Source of the DNA: Rhodopseudomonas sp. P2A-2r
GTDB lineage: Bacteria; Pseudomonadota; Alphaproteobacteria; Rhizobiales; Xanthobacteraceae
Assembly: GCF_026015985.1 (NCBI RefSeq)
Contig: NZ_CP110389.1
Coordinates: forward strand, 1,520,001 to 1,584,000
Direction of reading: 5' to 3'
DNA length: 64,000 nucleotides
Position 1 is the first letter of the stretch, and the number at the start of each line of letters is the position of its first letter. Below the pieces are notes generated by a model. That model saw nothing but the letters and a program-made list of their open reading frames with translations, had not been told where the DNA came from and did no database searches. This document shows, in pieces, positions 9,969 to 19,290 of the stretch. Position numbers and translations under genes: made by a program.

Positions 9969-9991
9969 CTCCACATTGGCGAGGTCGCGTC

Positions 9992-11437
9992 ATGCCGACT
10001 AACGCTGCCATCGACCCGGCTCCGGCGAAGGTTGCGCCACTGCGCGTCGTGCGTCGCCGTGATGAACTCGAATTCCTGCCGGCAGCGCTGGAGATCATCG
10101 AAACCCCGGCCTCACCGATGGGGCGGGCGATCGCCTTCACGATCATCGCATTCTTCGTTCTGGCCCTGGTCTGGGCCTGCCTCGGCCGGATCGACATCAT
10201 TGCCACCGCGCAGGGCAAGATCGTGCCAACCGGACGCACCAAGACCATCCAGCCGCTCGAAGCCGGCACGGTGACGGCGATCCGCGTCCGCGACGGCGAC
10301 AAGGTGCACGAAGGCGACGTGCTGCTGGAGATCGACCGCACCATCTCCACCGCCGAGCGCAACCGCGTGGGCTACGAGTTGCTCCGCGCCCGCCTCGACG
10401 CGGCGCGGCTGACCGCGTTGCGCGCCGGGCTTGCGACCAACACCGCCAGCGATTTTGTGCCGCCCGCTGCGCCCGCCTATGAGATCCTGCGCACCCGCGC
10501 GGCGATGCTGGCGCAGGCCGAGCAGCAGGCTGCCAAGATCGTGTCGCTCGACCAGCAGGTTGCGCAGAAATCCGCCGAGGCCGATGGCATCGCGGCGCTG
10601 ATCGACAAGCTGGAATCCGGCCTGTCGTTCATCGCCGAGACCGCGGCGCTCCGCGAGAAGCTCCTGAAGCAGGAGTTCGGCAACCGCCTGGCCTATCTGG
10701 ATGCGCAATTGAAACTTGCCGACCAGCGCAGTGACCTGATCGTGCAAAAGCGCCGGCTGGTCGAGACCGCGGCGGCCAAGGCGGCGCTGGAAGCCAGCCG
10801 CGAGCAGACCCGCGCCGAATATGCCCGCAACATCATGACCGATCTCGCCGAGGCCGAACAGAAAGCGGGGCAACTCGCTGAGGACATCATCAAGGCCGAG
10901 CGCAAGATGAACGACCAGGTCTTGCGCGCGCCGGTGGACGGCACCGTGCAGCAGCTCGCGATCCACACCGTGGGCGGCGTGGTGTCGCCGGCGCAGCAAT
11001 TGATGGCGATCGTTCCGGCCGACAGCAAGCTGGAGGCCGAAGCCATGCTGCCAAACAAGGATATCGGATTCGTCACGCCCGGCCAGTTCGCCGAGATAAA
11101 GATCGATACCTTCAACTTCACGAAATACGGCCTGTTGCGCGGTGAGGTGATCAACGTTTCGCAGGACGCGATCGCGAGAGAGAAGCCCGTCGATCGGAGC
11201 GATTCCGGCAAGACGCGCGCCGCGCTTTCCGAGAGCAGCGAACCGCAGGGCCAGGAACTCGTTTATGCCGCGCGCGTGTCGCTGAATCGCACGCAGATGC
11301 AGGTCGAGGACAAGATCGTCAGCCTCGCGCCGGGTATGGCGGTGACGGTGGAGATCAAGACCGGGCGACGGCGCGTGATCGAGTATCTGCTGTCGCCGTT
11401 GTTGCGATATGGGCACGAGGCTGCGAGGGAGAGGTGA
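9992..11437 (+). CDS. Type I secretion periplasmic adaptor (HlyD family)
   Basis: A 481-residue membrane-fusion protein. One N-terminal membrane helix at about residues 45-65 (FTIIAFFVLALVWACLGRID) is followed by the first lipoyl half (IVPTGRTKTIQPLEAGTVTA, VRDGDKVHEGDVLLEID), a long Gln/Glu/Lys-rich coiled coil (about 115-310), the second lipoyl half (VLRAPVDGTVQQLAIHTVGG) and a C-terminal beta domain (TPGQFAEIKIDTF ... GMAVTVEIKTG). It links the ABC exporter just upstream to an outer-membrane TolC-type channel encoded elsewhere. Start chosen at ATG 9992, with GAGG a few bases before. Confidence 0.93.
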   Translation: MPTNAAIDPAPAKVAPLRVVRRRDELEFLPAALEIIETPASPMGRAIAFTIIAFFVLALVWACLGRIDIIATAQGKIVPTGRTKTIQPLEAGTVTAIRVRDGDKVHEGDVLLEIDRTISTAERNRVGYELLRARLDAARLTALRAGLATNTASDFVPPAAPAYEILRTRAAMLAQAEQQAAKIVSLDQQVAQKSAEADGIAALIDKLESGLSFIAETAALREKLLKQEFGNRLAYLDAQLKLADQRSDLIVQKRRLVETAAAKAALEASREQTRAEYARNIMTDLAEAEQKAGQLAEDIIKAERKMNDQVLRAPVDGTVQQLAIHTVGGVVSPAQQLMAIVPADSKLEAEAMLPNKDIGFVTPGQFAEIKIDTFNFTKYGLLRGEVINVSQDAIAREKPVDRSDSGKTRAALSESSEPQGQELVYAARVSLNRTQMQVEDKIVSLAPGMAVTVEIKTGRRRVIEYLLSPLLRYGHEAARER

Positions 11438-11438
11438 G

Positions 11439-11936
11439 ATGCCGACCACAATTTCCTTGTCGCTTGCCACAGTCGATGGGCCGATGAATGTCAATGTGGT
11501 CATAGCGGTGAGAACGCCAGACGGGCGGGTTGTCGGCACCGTTCCTGCATGCCCACTAGTTCGATCAGCAGCGTCCTCGGACGTAACGCCATCCCTCAGA
11601 AAACTCGACGATAAGACCCTTGCTGCCGTTGTATCGATCATCGAGGTGAAGTTGGCGAGCGAGGTGCAGATCGATATGCTCGCCGCCGGGGCGGGAATCA
11701 GCATGCATCACTTCTGCCGCCGCTTCAAGATCACGGTCGGCATGTCTCCCTATGCATGTGTGACGGCGATAAGAATGGTGTGGGCAAGGTGGCTTCTCGT
11801 GGACTCTAGTCTAAGCACGGAAGATATTGCTGCCCGTGTCGGCATCGGTCATGTCGGAAATTTTAGAAAAAATTTTCGAAGGCATTTCGGAATCAATCCA
11901 TCACTGATGCGCGCCTCTACTGGACAGGGCGGATGA
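11439..11936 (+). CDS. AraC-family transcriptional regulator
   Basis: A 165-residue protein whose last ~100 residues form the double helix-turn-helix of AraC/XylS regulators (IDMLAAGAGISMHHFCRRFK ... AARVGIGHVGNFRKNFRRHF GINPS). The N-terminal ~65 residues are short and match no ligand domain. The ATG begins one base after the HlyD stop codon with GAGAGGTGAG as ribosome site, so it is co-transcribed with the exporter genes and probably controls the secretion locus or its RTX substrate. Target not visible. Confidence 0.85.
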   Translation: MPTTISLSLATVDGPMNVNVVIAVRTPDGRVVGTVPACPLVRSAASSDVTPSLRKLDDKTLAAVVSIIEVKLASEVQIDMLAAGAGISMHHFCRRFKITVGMSPYACVTAIRMVWARWLLVDSSLSTEDIAARVGIGHVGNFRKNFRRHFGINPSLMRASTGQGG

Positions 11937-12069
11937 ATCAGTGCGCGAGAAAATCCGGCGAAAGCGATCGGATTCGCAAGAATCAGCCTGTTCAACGATG
12001 TGCAGAAGAATAGGCTTCCATCTGAAGACGTTTATTCATGGAGTAAATTCCGAAATACAGCGTTGCAAA

Positions 12070-12270
12070 ATGAGGGATAGAAATAAAATGCTCACAGAAC
12101 TTCTTTCAATCATTTGTGCAACCCAAGCACAGGTCGTGGCCGAGACAACCATGCGATCGCATGTACTAAGTTTGTTCGCGTCGAGCGTTCAAATAGTAGG
12201 TGGAAGCAAATTCCTTATAAAGGTGTCAATGCCCGGCGGGGCCTACGCAATGCGATTTAATGCGGCTTGA
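12070..12270 (+). CDS. Hypothetical small protein, 66 aa
   Basis: Short frame starting MRDRNKMLTELL and ending GGAYAMRFNAA, with a longer GTG-started version from 11941. A hydrophobic centre (HVLSLFASSVQIVGG) could form one helix or strand pair. No family recognised. The base composition is more AT-rich than the neighbours. It lies in the 470-bp space between the AraC gene and the small acidic protein at 12409. Weak candidate. Confidence 0.25.
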   Translation: MRDRNKMLTELLSIICATQAQVVAETTMRSHVLSLFASSVQIVGGSKFLIKVSMPGGAYAMRFNAA

Positions 12271-12408
12271 GACAAAAGAAATCTCAAAAATGAGAGGCCC
12301 GAATATCACTCCGTTCATCCGAGATGCGCGGACTTGACCCGTAACGGCGCAGTGTATCGTATGCGTTGTCTAGGCGAGCATATGTCGCGACCGAAGGTGA
12401 ATAAGGCT

Positions 12409-12729
12409 ATGATGATAAACGCAGCGATACCGATGACTATTGAGCAAGTTAAAGATCTTGCTGATCGAATACAGCATGACCCGAATCTTTGGAATCAGTT
12501 CGTGGGCCTTGAGCTTGATACGGAAAAACGGCTGGCCGATGCCGCTGCGCAGGGGCGATGGATTGACGATCCGGACGTTGTCTTGGATCCGCCGAAGCTG
12601 CCGTCGATGGACATGCTGGTATTTGACTTCTTGAACCTCTGTTATGGCCCAGATCATGGTCTTGATCGGGCGATGTTGATTATGGAGATGCGACGCCGAG
12701 TTCGCGTGCGGCTCGGATTGGCAGTTTAA
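12409..12729 (+). CDS. Small acidic protein upstream of the RTX gene, unknown
   Basis: A 106-residue frame starting MMINAAIPMTIEQV. The start is preferred over 12334 and 12382 because GAAGGTGA lies 8 nt upstream. The first half (IEQVKDLADRIQHDPNLWNQF then ADAAAQGRW) has the rhythm of a short helical Nif11-like domain, but the match is loose. The second half is rich in Asp, Leu and Met and ends in a basic helix (MRRRVRVRLGL). It sits 25 bp ahead of the RTX gene and is almost certainly co-transcribed. It could be a chaperone, accessory or immunity protein for the RTX product; the sequence does not decide. Confidence 0.6.
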   Translation: MMINAAIPMTIEQVKDLADRIQHDPNLWNQFVGLELDTEKRLADAAAQGRWIDDPDVVLDPPKLPSMDMLVFDFLNLCYGPDHGLDRAMLIMEMRRRVRVRLGLAV

Positions 12730-12754
12730 CGTGTAACACATGTAGGAGGCATAA

Positions 12755-15700
12755 GTGACTGACGTCCTCTACAATACAGGCCTTGCCAAATATCTCGGAA
12801 ATGTACCCGGTCAGCTCGTCGTGGATACGGCGACGTTAATCACGCTGGCAAAAGCGGATTTGAGCGGTACCGCTCTTAATCTGCTCTTCAGCACCGGGCG
12901 TCAAGTCGTCATCACCTCAACGGTGAGAAACGAAGCGACGGCTAACATGAGTTTCGCTGATGCGCAAACTATCAACAATTGGATCAATGCAAACACGCTA
13001 GGCGGTGCGCAGCCGGGACGTCTCTTAATCGATAATAGCCCGTCGAATCCGCTGGCGGGGTCTGTTCCGAACGCTGGCGAGCAGTCGATCATCGGGTACG
13101 TCAGTCGCAATGGCGGAGACGCCAACATCCGCATTGTCTCTGAAGACTTGGCTTGGATGGAAGGCAGGAATAATCTGCCAGGCGGGCGTGATCTTGCAGG
13201 CACCAGCGGCGTTAATCTGACAACAAATGAGTTTCTTAATGATCTATTGCTAAGCGGCTCTATGACGCCATTGGCGTACACAGATGCGGCCGCCAAGATC
13301 TTGTTGACCGGGCGATCGAATGTTGAACAAAGTGCGTTGCTGTTAGCGCCGGGAAGAACGGTTCAGTTGGTTGACGAGTTGGGGCGCGTTAATACGTTCC
13401 TTTTCCTCGGGACAGGCGCGGTTCTTTCGAATTCGTTGGGATTGCCGCTACAGATTATACCATCCGACGGCACTCTGAACTTACCGCAGTACGGTCCCTT
13501 GCTGCCGTATAATCGTACGGATGCTGGTCCTCTCGGAGATTTCCTCAATTTTGATTACGCGATGACTACCAACTATGCTGCGGGCCTGATCACAGTCTCG
13601 TCCTATGAATCATACTCTGACTTGGCGTCGTTCTATCTGACCAATGCTGGCCCCACCATCATCTATCCGACGCTCGGGCTCGGCGGCTTCTTTGATCCCA
13701 TCGGGGCCTTCTACGAAAGCACCTCTCCGGCCAACGATCCGGCGCCGTCGATCGCCGCCAGCACGCCGCGGCTGCTGAATACCCTGAACCAGGGCCTTAC
13801 CGAATACGGCCTCTCCACCTATGACAGCAATTTCGACGGCAAGCTCAGCGGCTCTGAGCTGACCAACCTGCGCGCCTGGGTCGATGCCAACGAGAATGGT
13901 ATCGCCGAAGCCGGCGAGATCAAGACGCTGGCGGCCGCCGGCCTCACCGAAATCAAGCAGTTCAACTATATCTATTACGCGGCCGGCAACGCGGTCGCGG
14001 CACCGGCCATTGTGACGGCGCCCGCCAAGGGCAGCGACGCCGTCACCATCGGCCGGGTCAATGTCGCCCCCGCCGTGCCCTACAGCAACTATCGCGGGTT
14101 GCGTGATACCGACAACGTGTTTTATGTCTCCGGCGGTACGATCAACTGGGCGCCGGGTCAGATCAAGATCAATTATTCCAACCAGAGCTACCTGATCGGC
14201 ACCGACGGCAACGACAATTTCGACGCCACCTATTATGCCGCCTATAACGGCACCTATTTCAACACCAACCTGCTGACCAACTTCCTCGCCGGCAACGGCG
14301 ACGACAATGTCGGCGGCTCGGCACGTAACGACAATATCTGGGGCGGCACCGGCAATGATTCGCTGTTCGGCTATGCCGGCAACGACTATCTCTACGGCGA
14401 GGAGGGCAATGACGAGCTGCAGGGCCAGGACGGCAACGACGTGCTCGACGGCGGCACTGGGAATGACCGGCTGTTCGGCCAGGTCGGCAACGACATCCTC
14501 AACGGCGGTGACGGCGACGATGTGCTGGTCGGCTTCACGGCGTCGAACGATACCAAGCAGACCCTGAATGCCAGCGAGACCGACAATGATTATCTCTATG
14601 GCGGCACCGGTGCCGACGACATCTACGGCATGCTCGGCGACGATTATATCGACGGCGGCAGCGAGGACGACTGGATCTCCGGCGGCGCCGGCAACGACAT
14701 TGCCTTCGGTGGAACCGGTAACGACCAGATTCAGGGCAACGAAGGCAATGACTACCTCGCCGGCGAGGCAGGCAATGACCGCATGTTCGGCCAGGTCGGC
14801 AACGACACGATGTGGGGCGGCGATGGCAATGATGTGATAGTAGGTTTCACAGCTACCAACGAAGCCAAGCAGACGCTGAGTGCCGGCGAGACCGACAATG
14901 ACACCATGTATGGCGGCTCCGGCTTGGACGACATGTATGGCGGCTTCGGCGACGACCTGATGGATGGCGGCGATGGCGACGACATCATGCTCGGCGACCA
15001 GGGCAACGACACGCTGTTCGGCGGCATTGGCAACGACGAGTTGCAGGGCGGCATCGGCAATGACCGGCTGCTCGGCGAGGCCGGCAACGACAACATGTTC
15101 GGCCAGGTCGGCAACGACACGATGTGGGGCGGTGACGGCGATGATGTGATGGTCGGCTTCACCGGCCTGAACGAGACCAAGCAGACGCTCAGCGCTGGCG
15201 AGACCGATAACGACACCATGTATGGCGGGGCCGGCAACGACCTGATGCAGGGCGGCCTCGGCAACGACGTGATGCAGGGCGATGACGGCTCCGACGAATT
15301 GCAGGGCGGCTACGGCAACGATCTGCTCTATGGCAATGCCGGCGACGACCGCCTGTTCGGCCAGATCGGCGACGACGCCATTTATGGCGGTGACGGCGAC
15401 GACATCATCGTCGGCTTCACCGGGTTTAACGAGGCCAAGCAGACGCTGAGCGCCGGCGAGACCGACAATGACTGGCTCTACGGCGGCGCCGGCAGCGATC
15501 TCCTGCTCGGCGGCCTCGGGAATGACTATCTGGATGGCGGCGCCGGTGCCGACATCATGGAAGGCGGCAAGGGCGACGACTTCTACATCGTCAACAGCGT
15601 CAACGACTCGATCCTGGAACTCGCCAACGAGGGCTACGACTTCGTCCTCAGCAGCGTCAACTACCTGCTCAACGCCAATATCGAGGAGCTGCGTCTGGCC

Positions 15701-17562
15701 GAGGGCTACAACATCCACGGCACCGGCAATGCCCTCAACAATCTCATCATCGGCAACAGCAGCGACAACATCCTCGACGGCGTCACCGGCGCGGATGAGA
15801 TGGGCGGCGGGCTCGGCAACGACACCTATTATGTCGACAATGTCGGCGACCTCACGGTCGAGTTCGCCAATGAAGGCATCGACACCGTGCAGAGCACGAT
15901 CAGCACCACGCTGCAGGCCAATGTGGAAAACCTGATCCTGCTCGACTTCGCCAAGCCAGAAAGGGATTGGTCGATGGCGAGCTGGCACTGGTCTACGGCT
16001 ATCCGAAGGCCAACGAGCTCGACTATATCCAGGGCGATGCCGTCCCGGATTTCTGGGGCACCTGCGCGTTGACCTCGATCGCCAACCTGCTGACCCAGGC
16101 CAATCGGCCGACCACGGAAAGCGATGTCATCAACCGCGCCATCGCCCATGGCTGGGTGGTGAGCGATCCCAGCCTTCCGGCCTATGAGCGCGGCGGCTCG
16201 AACTATGCGGACCAGCAGGCGCTGCTCGACAGCTACGGCGTCCGCAACGATCTGATCATGGGCTATAACGAGCAGGGCATTGCCAATCTAGTGCGCAGCG
16301 GTCGCGGCGTCATCATCGCGGTGAATGCCGGCAAGCTGTGGGGCGAGCCTGGTTATGTGGACGGCGGCGGCGTCAACCATGCCGTCACCATCACCGGCGT
16401 CGTCTATGGCGAGGTGAACGGCGAACTGCTCGGCTTCTATATCGCCGATTCCGGCCGCCACAAGGTCAGCGACATGACCCGATTTGTCGATATCGCCTCG
16501 TTCCGCGAGGCGGCCCAGGTGCCGAATGCCTATGCGATCTACACCAAGGAAGCGCTCAAGCTTTGGAACGAGGAAATCGACGGCACCGGGAACGAGCTCG
16601 ACAACGTCATCGTTGGGAACCGCGCCGACAACGTCCTCATGGGTCTGGCCGGCAACGACACATTACAGGGTGGAGAGGGCAATGACACGCTGGTCGGAGG
16701 CCTCGGCAATGATCGCTATATTGTCGACGATGCCGGCGACGTAGTGACTGAATATGCCGGCCAAGGCACGGATACGGTCGAAGCGTCTGTTACCTACACG
16801 CTGGGTGAAAATCTCGAGAATCTGACGCTGACGGGAACATCGGCTGTCAATGGTTCGGGCAACGCGCTCAACAATACCGTCACTGGCAATAGCGGGAACA
16901 ACATCCTGGCCGGTCTTGCTGGTGCCGATGCGCTGGATGGCGGCGGCGGTGTCGATACGGCGGACTATTCCGCATCGAGCGCGGCGGTGACCGTTAGTCT
17001 GCAGACCGGCCTTGGCAGTGGCGGCGATGCGGCTGGCGATACGCTCACCCGAATCCAGAATCTGATCGGCTCGTCCGGCTCGGATATTCTGATAGGCAAC
17101 GTGAGCGGCAACGTTCTCACAGGCGGTTTTGGCGACGATCAGCTCACGGGCGGTGGCGGCAATGACACCTATGTGGTCGGTCGCAATGGCGGGCATGATG
17201 TCATCACCAATGGCTTATCCTCGAATGCTGGAACAAGCGGCTCGCTACAGCTCTCATCGGATCTGGTGCCCGAGAACGTCTGGTTCAAGCAATCCGGACA
17301 GGATCTTCTGATCGAAATCATGGGATCGGATGACGATGTCACGGTGGCCGGCTGGTTCGCCAGTCCGACCAACGCGCTCAGCCAGATCACCACGGCGGGC
17401 GGCTGGACCATCGACGGCCAGATCTCGCAGCTGGTGCAGGCGATGGCGACTTATTCCTCGACGCACACAGGGTTTGATACGCAGACCAGCGGAACGCAAC
17501 TGCCGACCGATCCTGCCCTGCAGTCGGCGATTGCGGCAGCCTGGCATCAACAAGCCGCTTAG
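12755..17562 (+). CDS. RTX protein with PIN-like and C39-like domains (putative type I effector)
   Basis: GTG start with a perfect AGGAGG 5 nt upstream (12744-12749). The frame is lost at the AAAGGG run near 15960-15965; one added base joins both parts into about 1602 residues. Residues 20-170 read as a PIN-type nuclease fold: LVVDTATLI (D24), VRNEA (E60), NAGEQSII (E109), IVSEDLAWM (D131). Two EF-hand loops lie near 356 and 376 (DSNFDGKLSGSEL, DANENGIAEAGEI). RTX nonapeptides (GGxGxDxLx) fill about 482-950. A papain/C39-like domain follows (about 1090-1265) with Cys at 16063-16065 (WGTCALTS), His at 16378-16380 (VNHAVTI) and Asp at 16447-16449 (IADSG). More RTX repeats come next, then a C-terminal secretion region (VWFKQSGQDLLIEI, VTVAGWFA, QLVQAMATYS). 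Likely substrate of the exporter at 7833-11437. Export is well supported; enzymatic roles are inferred. Confidence 0.85.
14458..15570 (+). repeat. Higher-order RTX repeat, four copies of a ~88-103-residue unit
   Basis: Within the RTX protein a long unit recurs beginning near 14458, 14769, 15079 and 15343 (spacing about 310, 310 and 264 bp). Each opens with a GND-x-[LM]-FGQ-[VI]-G motif, passes through RTX nonapeptides, is interrupted by the non-RTX insert VGFTxxNExKQTL-[SN]-A-[GS]-ETDND, and returns to nonapeptides. The insert is much better conserved than the surrounding repeats, which points to recent unit duplication or a structural role. Confidence 0.85.
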
Positions 17563-17578
17563 GAGTTAGGAGCACGCG

Positions 17579-17737
17579 ATGAGCCTGCGGTGCCAGACCG
17601 GTACTGCAGGCTCGATCACTCCAGGCACGATCACTTGCGGTGTTTGCGGCGATGGGGCAGTGATGGGAGTGCTGCGGGATGGAGAGCAAATATCCGCGGC
17701 GGCTCTTCATGAACTGAGCCGACCTGGGTGTGAATAG
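17579..17737 (+). CDS. Possible small Cys-containing protein, 52 aa
   Basis: ATG at 17579 is preceded by GGAGTTAGGAG, and the frame runs 52 codons to TAG at 17735-17737. The product contains TCGVCGDGAV, resembling a small metal-binding knuckle, and ends SRPGCE. It begins 17 bp after the RTX stop and ends just before the presumed ISL3 end near 17750. It may be a genuine small gene of the RTX operon or a short remnant cut by the IS. Confidence 0.3.
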   Translation: MSLRCQTGTAGSITPGTITCGVCGDGAVMGVLRDGEQISAAALHELSRPGCE

Positions 17738-17749
17738 GCACCGAAGCGG

Positions 17750-18726
17750 GGCTCTGACGCAACTTTGATGACGATCTACCGCAACTAGGTGGCGCCTAAC
17801 AGTCGAGCTTGCAGAAGGTCGATTTTCGCCCTTCCACACATCTGGCGTTTCACGAGCTTTAGTTTCGTAATTTGCCCTTCGGTCTGACCGTTGGACCATG
17901 GTTCGGTGATGGCGGCACGGACGGCGGCTTTGTCCCTGATGATTCCACTCGCAAAGGAGGCGATCAGGCTCAAACTGGCGGTGGCGATCCATGGATCGAG
18001 ATCTGCGACAAGCTTCTTGCGCACCATGGCCTGAAAGCTTTCGACGAGCATGCGGGCTTCGACGAGCGCGGGGATGCACGCCTCGATGGCGGCGATGGTG
18101 ACCGTGTCTGCTTTGCTAAGATTGTCGCGCGCCGTGGTCATCAAGCGTGAGATTGTTCTCGCGGACGGAACTTTTTGCAGTTGTTGATTGGTGGCCTTCT
18201 CGGCCCGTCGTCGCCGTGTTGTCCACTCACTGACTACACGTAAGGAGCCTTGGAAGCCCTGCTCTTTCACACGACGCCAGATCTCTGCACCGTTACGGCA
18301 GCCCTCGATCCATTGCGCATCCAGAAAGGGCAAGTGGGCATCGAGCGTGCTTTGCCTTGTCCGGAAGACATCCGCACTCTCGCCACGACTAATTTGGCGA
18401 ACGAGTTTGCGGCTGTGTCCTGTTCGACGGACGATCTCCTTAAGCGGCACTGCGTCTCTGACAAGCGCCATGATGGCGGCATTCGTCTCCTTTCGCTGGA
18501 GATACCCTTCATACTGCAGCCGTTCCGCGCAAGTGAGCAGTTCTGTATTGATCATCGTCGCGCCGATTGCGGTGCGGATCGCTCGCATGGAGCGGCGTAC
18601 AGCGTTGAGAAAAGCCGCGCTCGCGTTCTCCATCAGGTGCCACCGGTCGGCAACCTGGATGGCGTCGGACACACTCTTCTCTTGGGCCTCCAATGCCGCT
18701 GGTATGTACGAGAGCCCCCGTCCCAC
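17750..18726 (-). mobile_element. ISL3-family insertion sequence, 5'-truncated
   Basis: A minus-strand open frame (18726 down to 17785, 313 residues) matches the C-terminal two thirds of an ISL3 transposase: VADRWHLMENASAAFLNAVR near the start, and the diagnostic tail EPWSNGQTEGQITKLK, VKRQMCGRAKIDLLQARL. The N-terminal zinc-finger/HTH part and the first catalytic Asp region are absent. GGCTCTGACGCAA near 17750 is a plausible terminal repeat on the 3' side; no mate is seen beyond 18730, so the element is truncated there and presumably inactive. It separates the RTX locus from the denitrification genes. Confidence 0.8.
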
Positions 18727-18736
18727 GACGAGCGGA

Positions 18737-18964
18737 TCAGGCGCAGCAATGTAACGACCTTCCGCAAGGGCGCTCGGCAGAAAGTCGGTATAGATAGCCG
18801 AACACGCGAACTACCAGGTGGTGCAGAAATTTCTCGTATCGGATGGCGACCGATCGCTCCTGGCGCAGAGCAGACCCCGCAACAAAAACGTCGAATAACA
18901 ACCGAAGGTTATCTCGCTGCGTCCAATGCGCAATTCTAGTTTCTGGATCACTCATGGTGTACAT
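18737..18964 (-). CDS. Uncertain ORF, 75 aa, between IS fragment and DUF1858 gene
   Basis: The frame starts MYTMSDPETRIAHW and includes KFLHHLVVRVFGYLYRL, an amphipathic basic helix, then ends RSLHCCA at the edge of the truncated ISL3 element. No family recognised. It may be the 5' remainder of a gene disrupted at the IS junction, or chance coding in GC-rich DNA. The rest of the interval 18727-19068 holds only the TTG-N8-CAA box at 19022. Confidence 0.2.
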   Translation of the reverse strand: MYTMSDPETRIAHWTQRDNLRLLFDVFVAGSALRQERSVAIRYEKFLHHLVVRVFGYLYRLSAERPCGRSLHCCA

Positions 18965-19021
18965 CGGCCGACGAGCTCTCCAGAAGCGTCGACAGCGAGC
19001 GATCGGAATTCATGCTGCTGT

Positions 19022-19035
19022 TTGTTCCGACGCAA
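19022..19035 (+). promoter_or_regulatory. Crp/Fnr (NnrR-like) box upstream of DUF1858 gene
   Basis: TTG-TTCCGACG-CAA fits the TTG-N8-CAA half-site pattern of Fnr/NnrR/DNR regulators. It sits 33 bp before the DUF1858 ATG and shares its flanks (T before, AAG after CAA) with the box at 20137. Spacing to the ATG is short for a class II site, so the true start could lie slightly downstream. Confidence 0.5.
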
Positions 19036-19068
19036 AGACCAGTGCAATCTATCAAATACAGTTCCAAC

Positions 19069-19290
19069 ATGGAGCAGGTGGTACTGACGCCGGATATGAT
19101 GGTCGATGAGGTGATACGTCGCTGGCCGGCGACGGTCCGCACCTTTCTGGACTTTCATTTGGGATGTGTCGGTTGTCCAGTCGCCGGGTTCCATTCGGTC
19201 GGCGATGCCAGCATTTGCCATGCTGTAGGCCCGGCGTTTCTTCTGGCGCTGTGCGAGGTTGCAGGCGGTGACGACGTGCGGGCAGAGTAA
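19069..19290 (+). CDS. DUF1858 domain protein
   Basis: A 73-residue protein starting MEQVVLTPDMMVDEVIRRWP and containing the DUF1858 signature FLDFHLGCVGCPVAGF with a C-x2-C pair. Proteins of this type, related to the N-terminal domain of ScdA/Ric-like repair proteins, often sit beside nitric-oxide and denitrification genes in alphaproteobacteria; the exact function is unknown. It is convergent with the Crp/Fnr gene, the two stop codons abutting at 19290/19291. The upstream TTG-N8-CAA box suggests control by that regulator. Confidence 0.85.
   Translation: MEQVVLTPDMMVDEVIRRWPATVRTFLDFHLGCVGCPVAGFHSVGDASICHAVGPAFLLALCEVAGGDDVRAE

Noticed and set aside
11437..12755. Search for a TolC-type outer-membrane channel next to the type I secretion genes
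   Set aside because: Only the AraC regulator and small ORFs are present; no channel gene in the window.
14458..15570. Regular direct repeats that might suggest a CRISPR array
   Set aside because: They are in-frame codons of RTX nonapeptides; there are no constant repeats with unrelated spacers and no cas genes.
13610..15988. Very long open frame antisense to the RTX gene (792 codons), and similar long antisense frames at 8517-9974, 10112-11704, 38870-40030 and 61256-63157
   Set aside because: These are opposite-strand shadows of GC-rich genes. Composition is repetitive Ala/Arg/Asp/Val with no domain, and the sense strand encodes clear families.
18843..19109. Plus-strand frames over 18250-19109 as genes
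   Set aside because: They lie opposite the ISL3 transposase or run out of frame into the DUF1858 gene, and show no recognisable protein.
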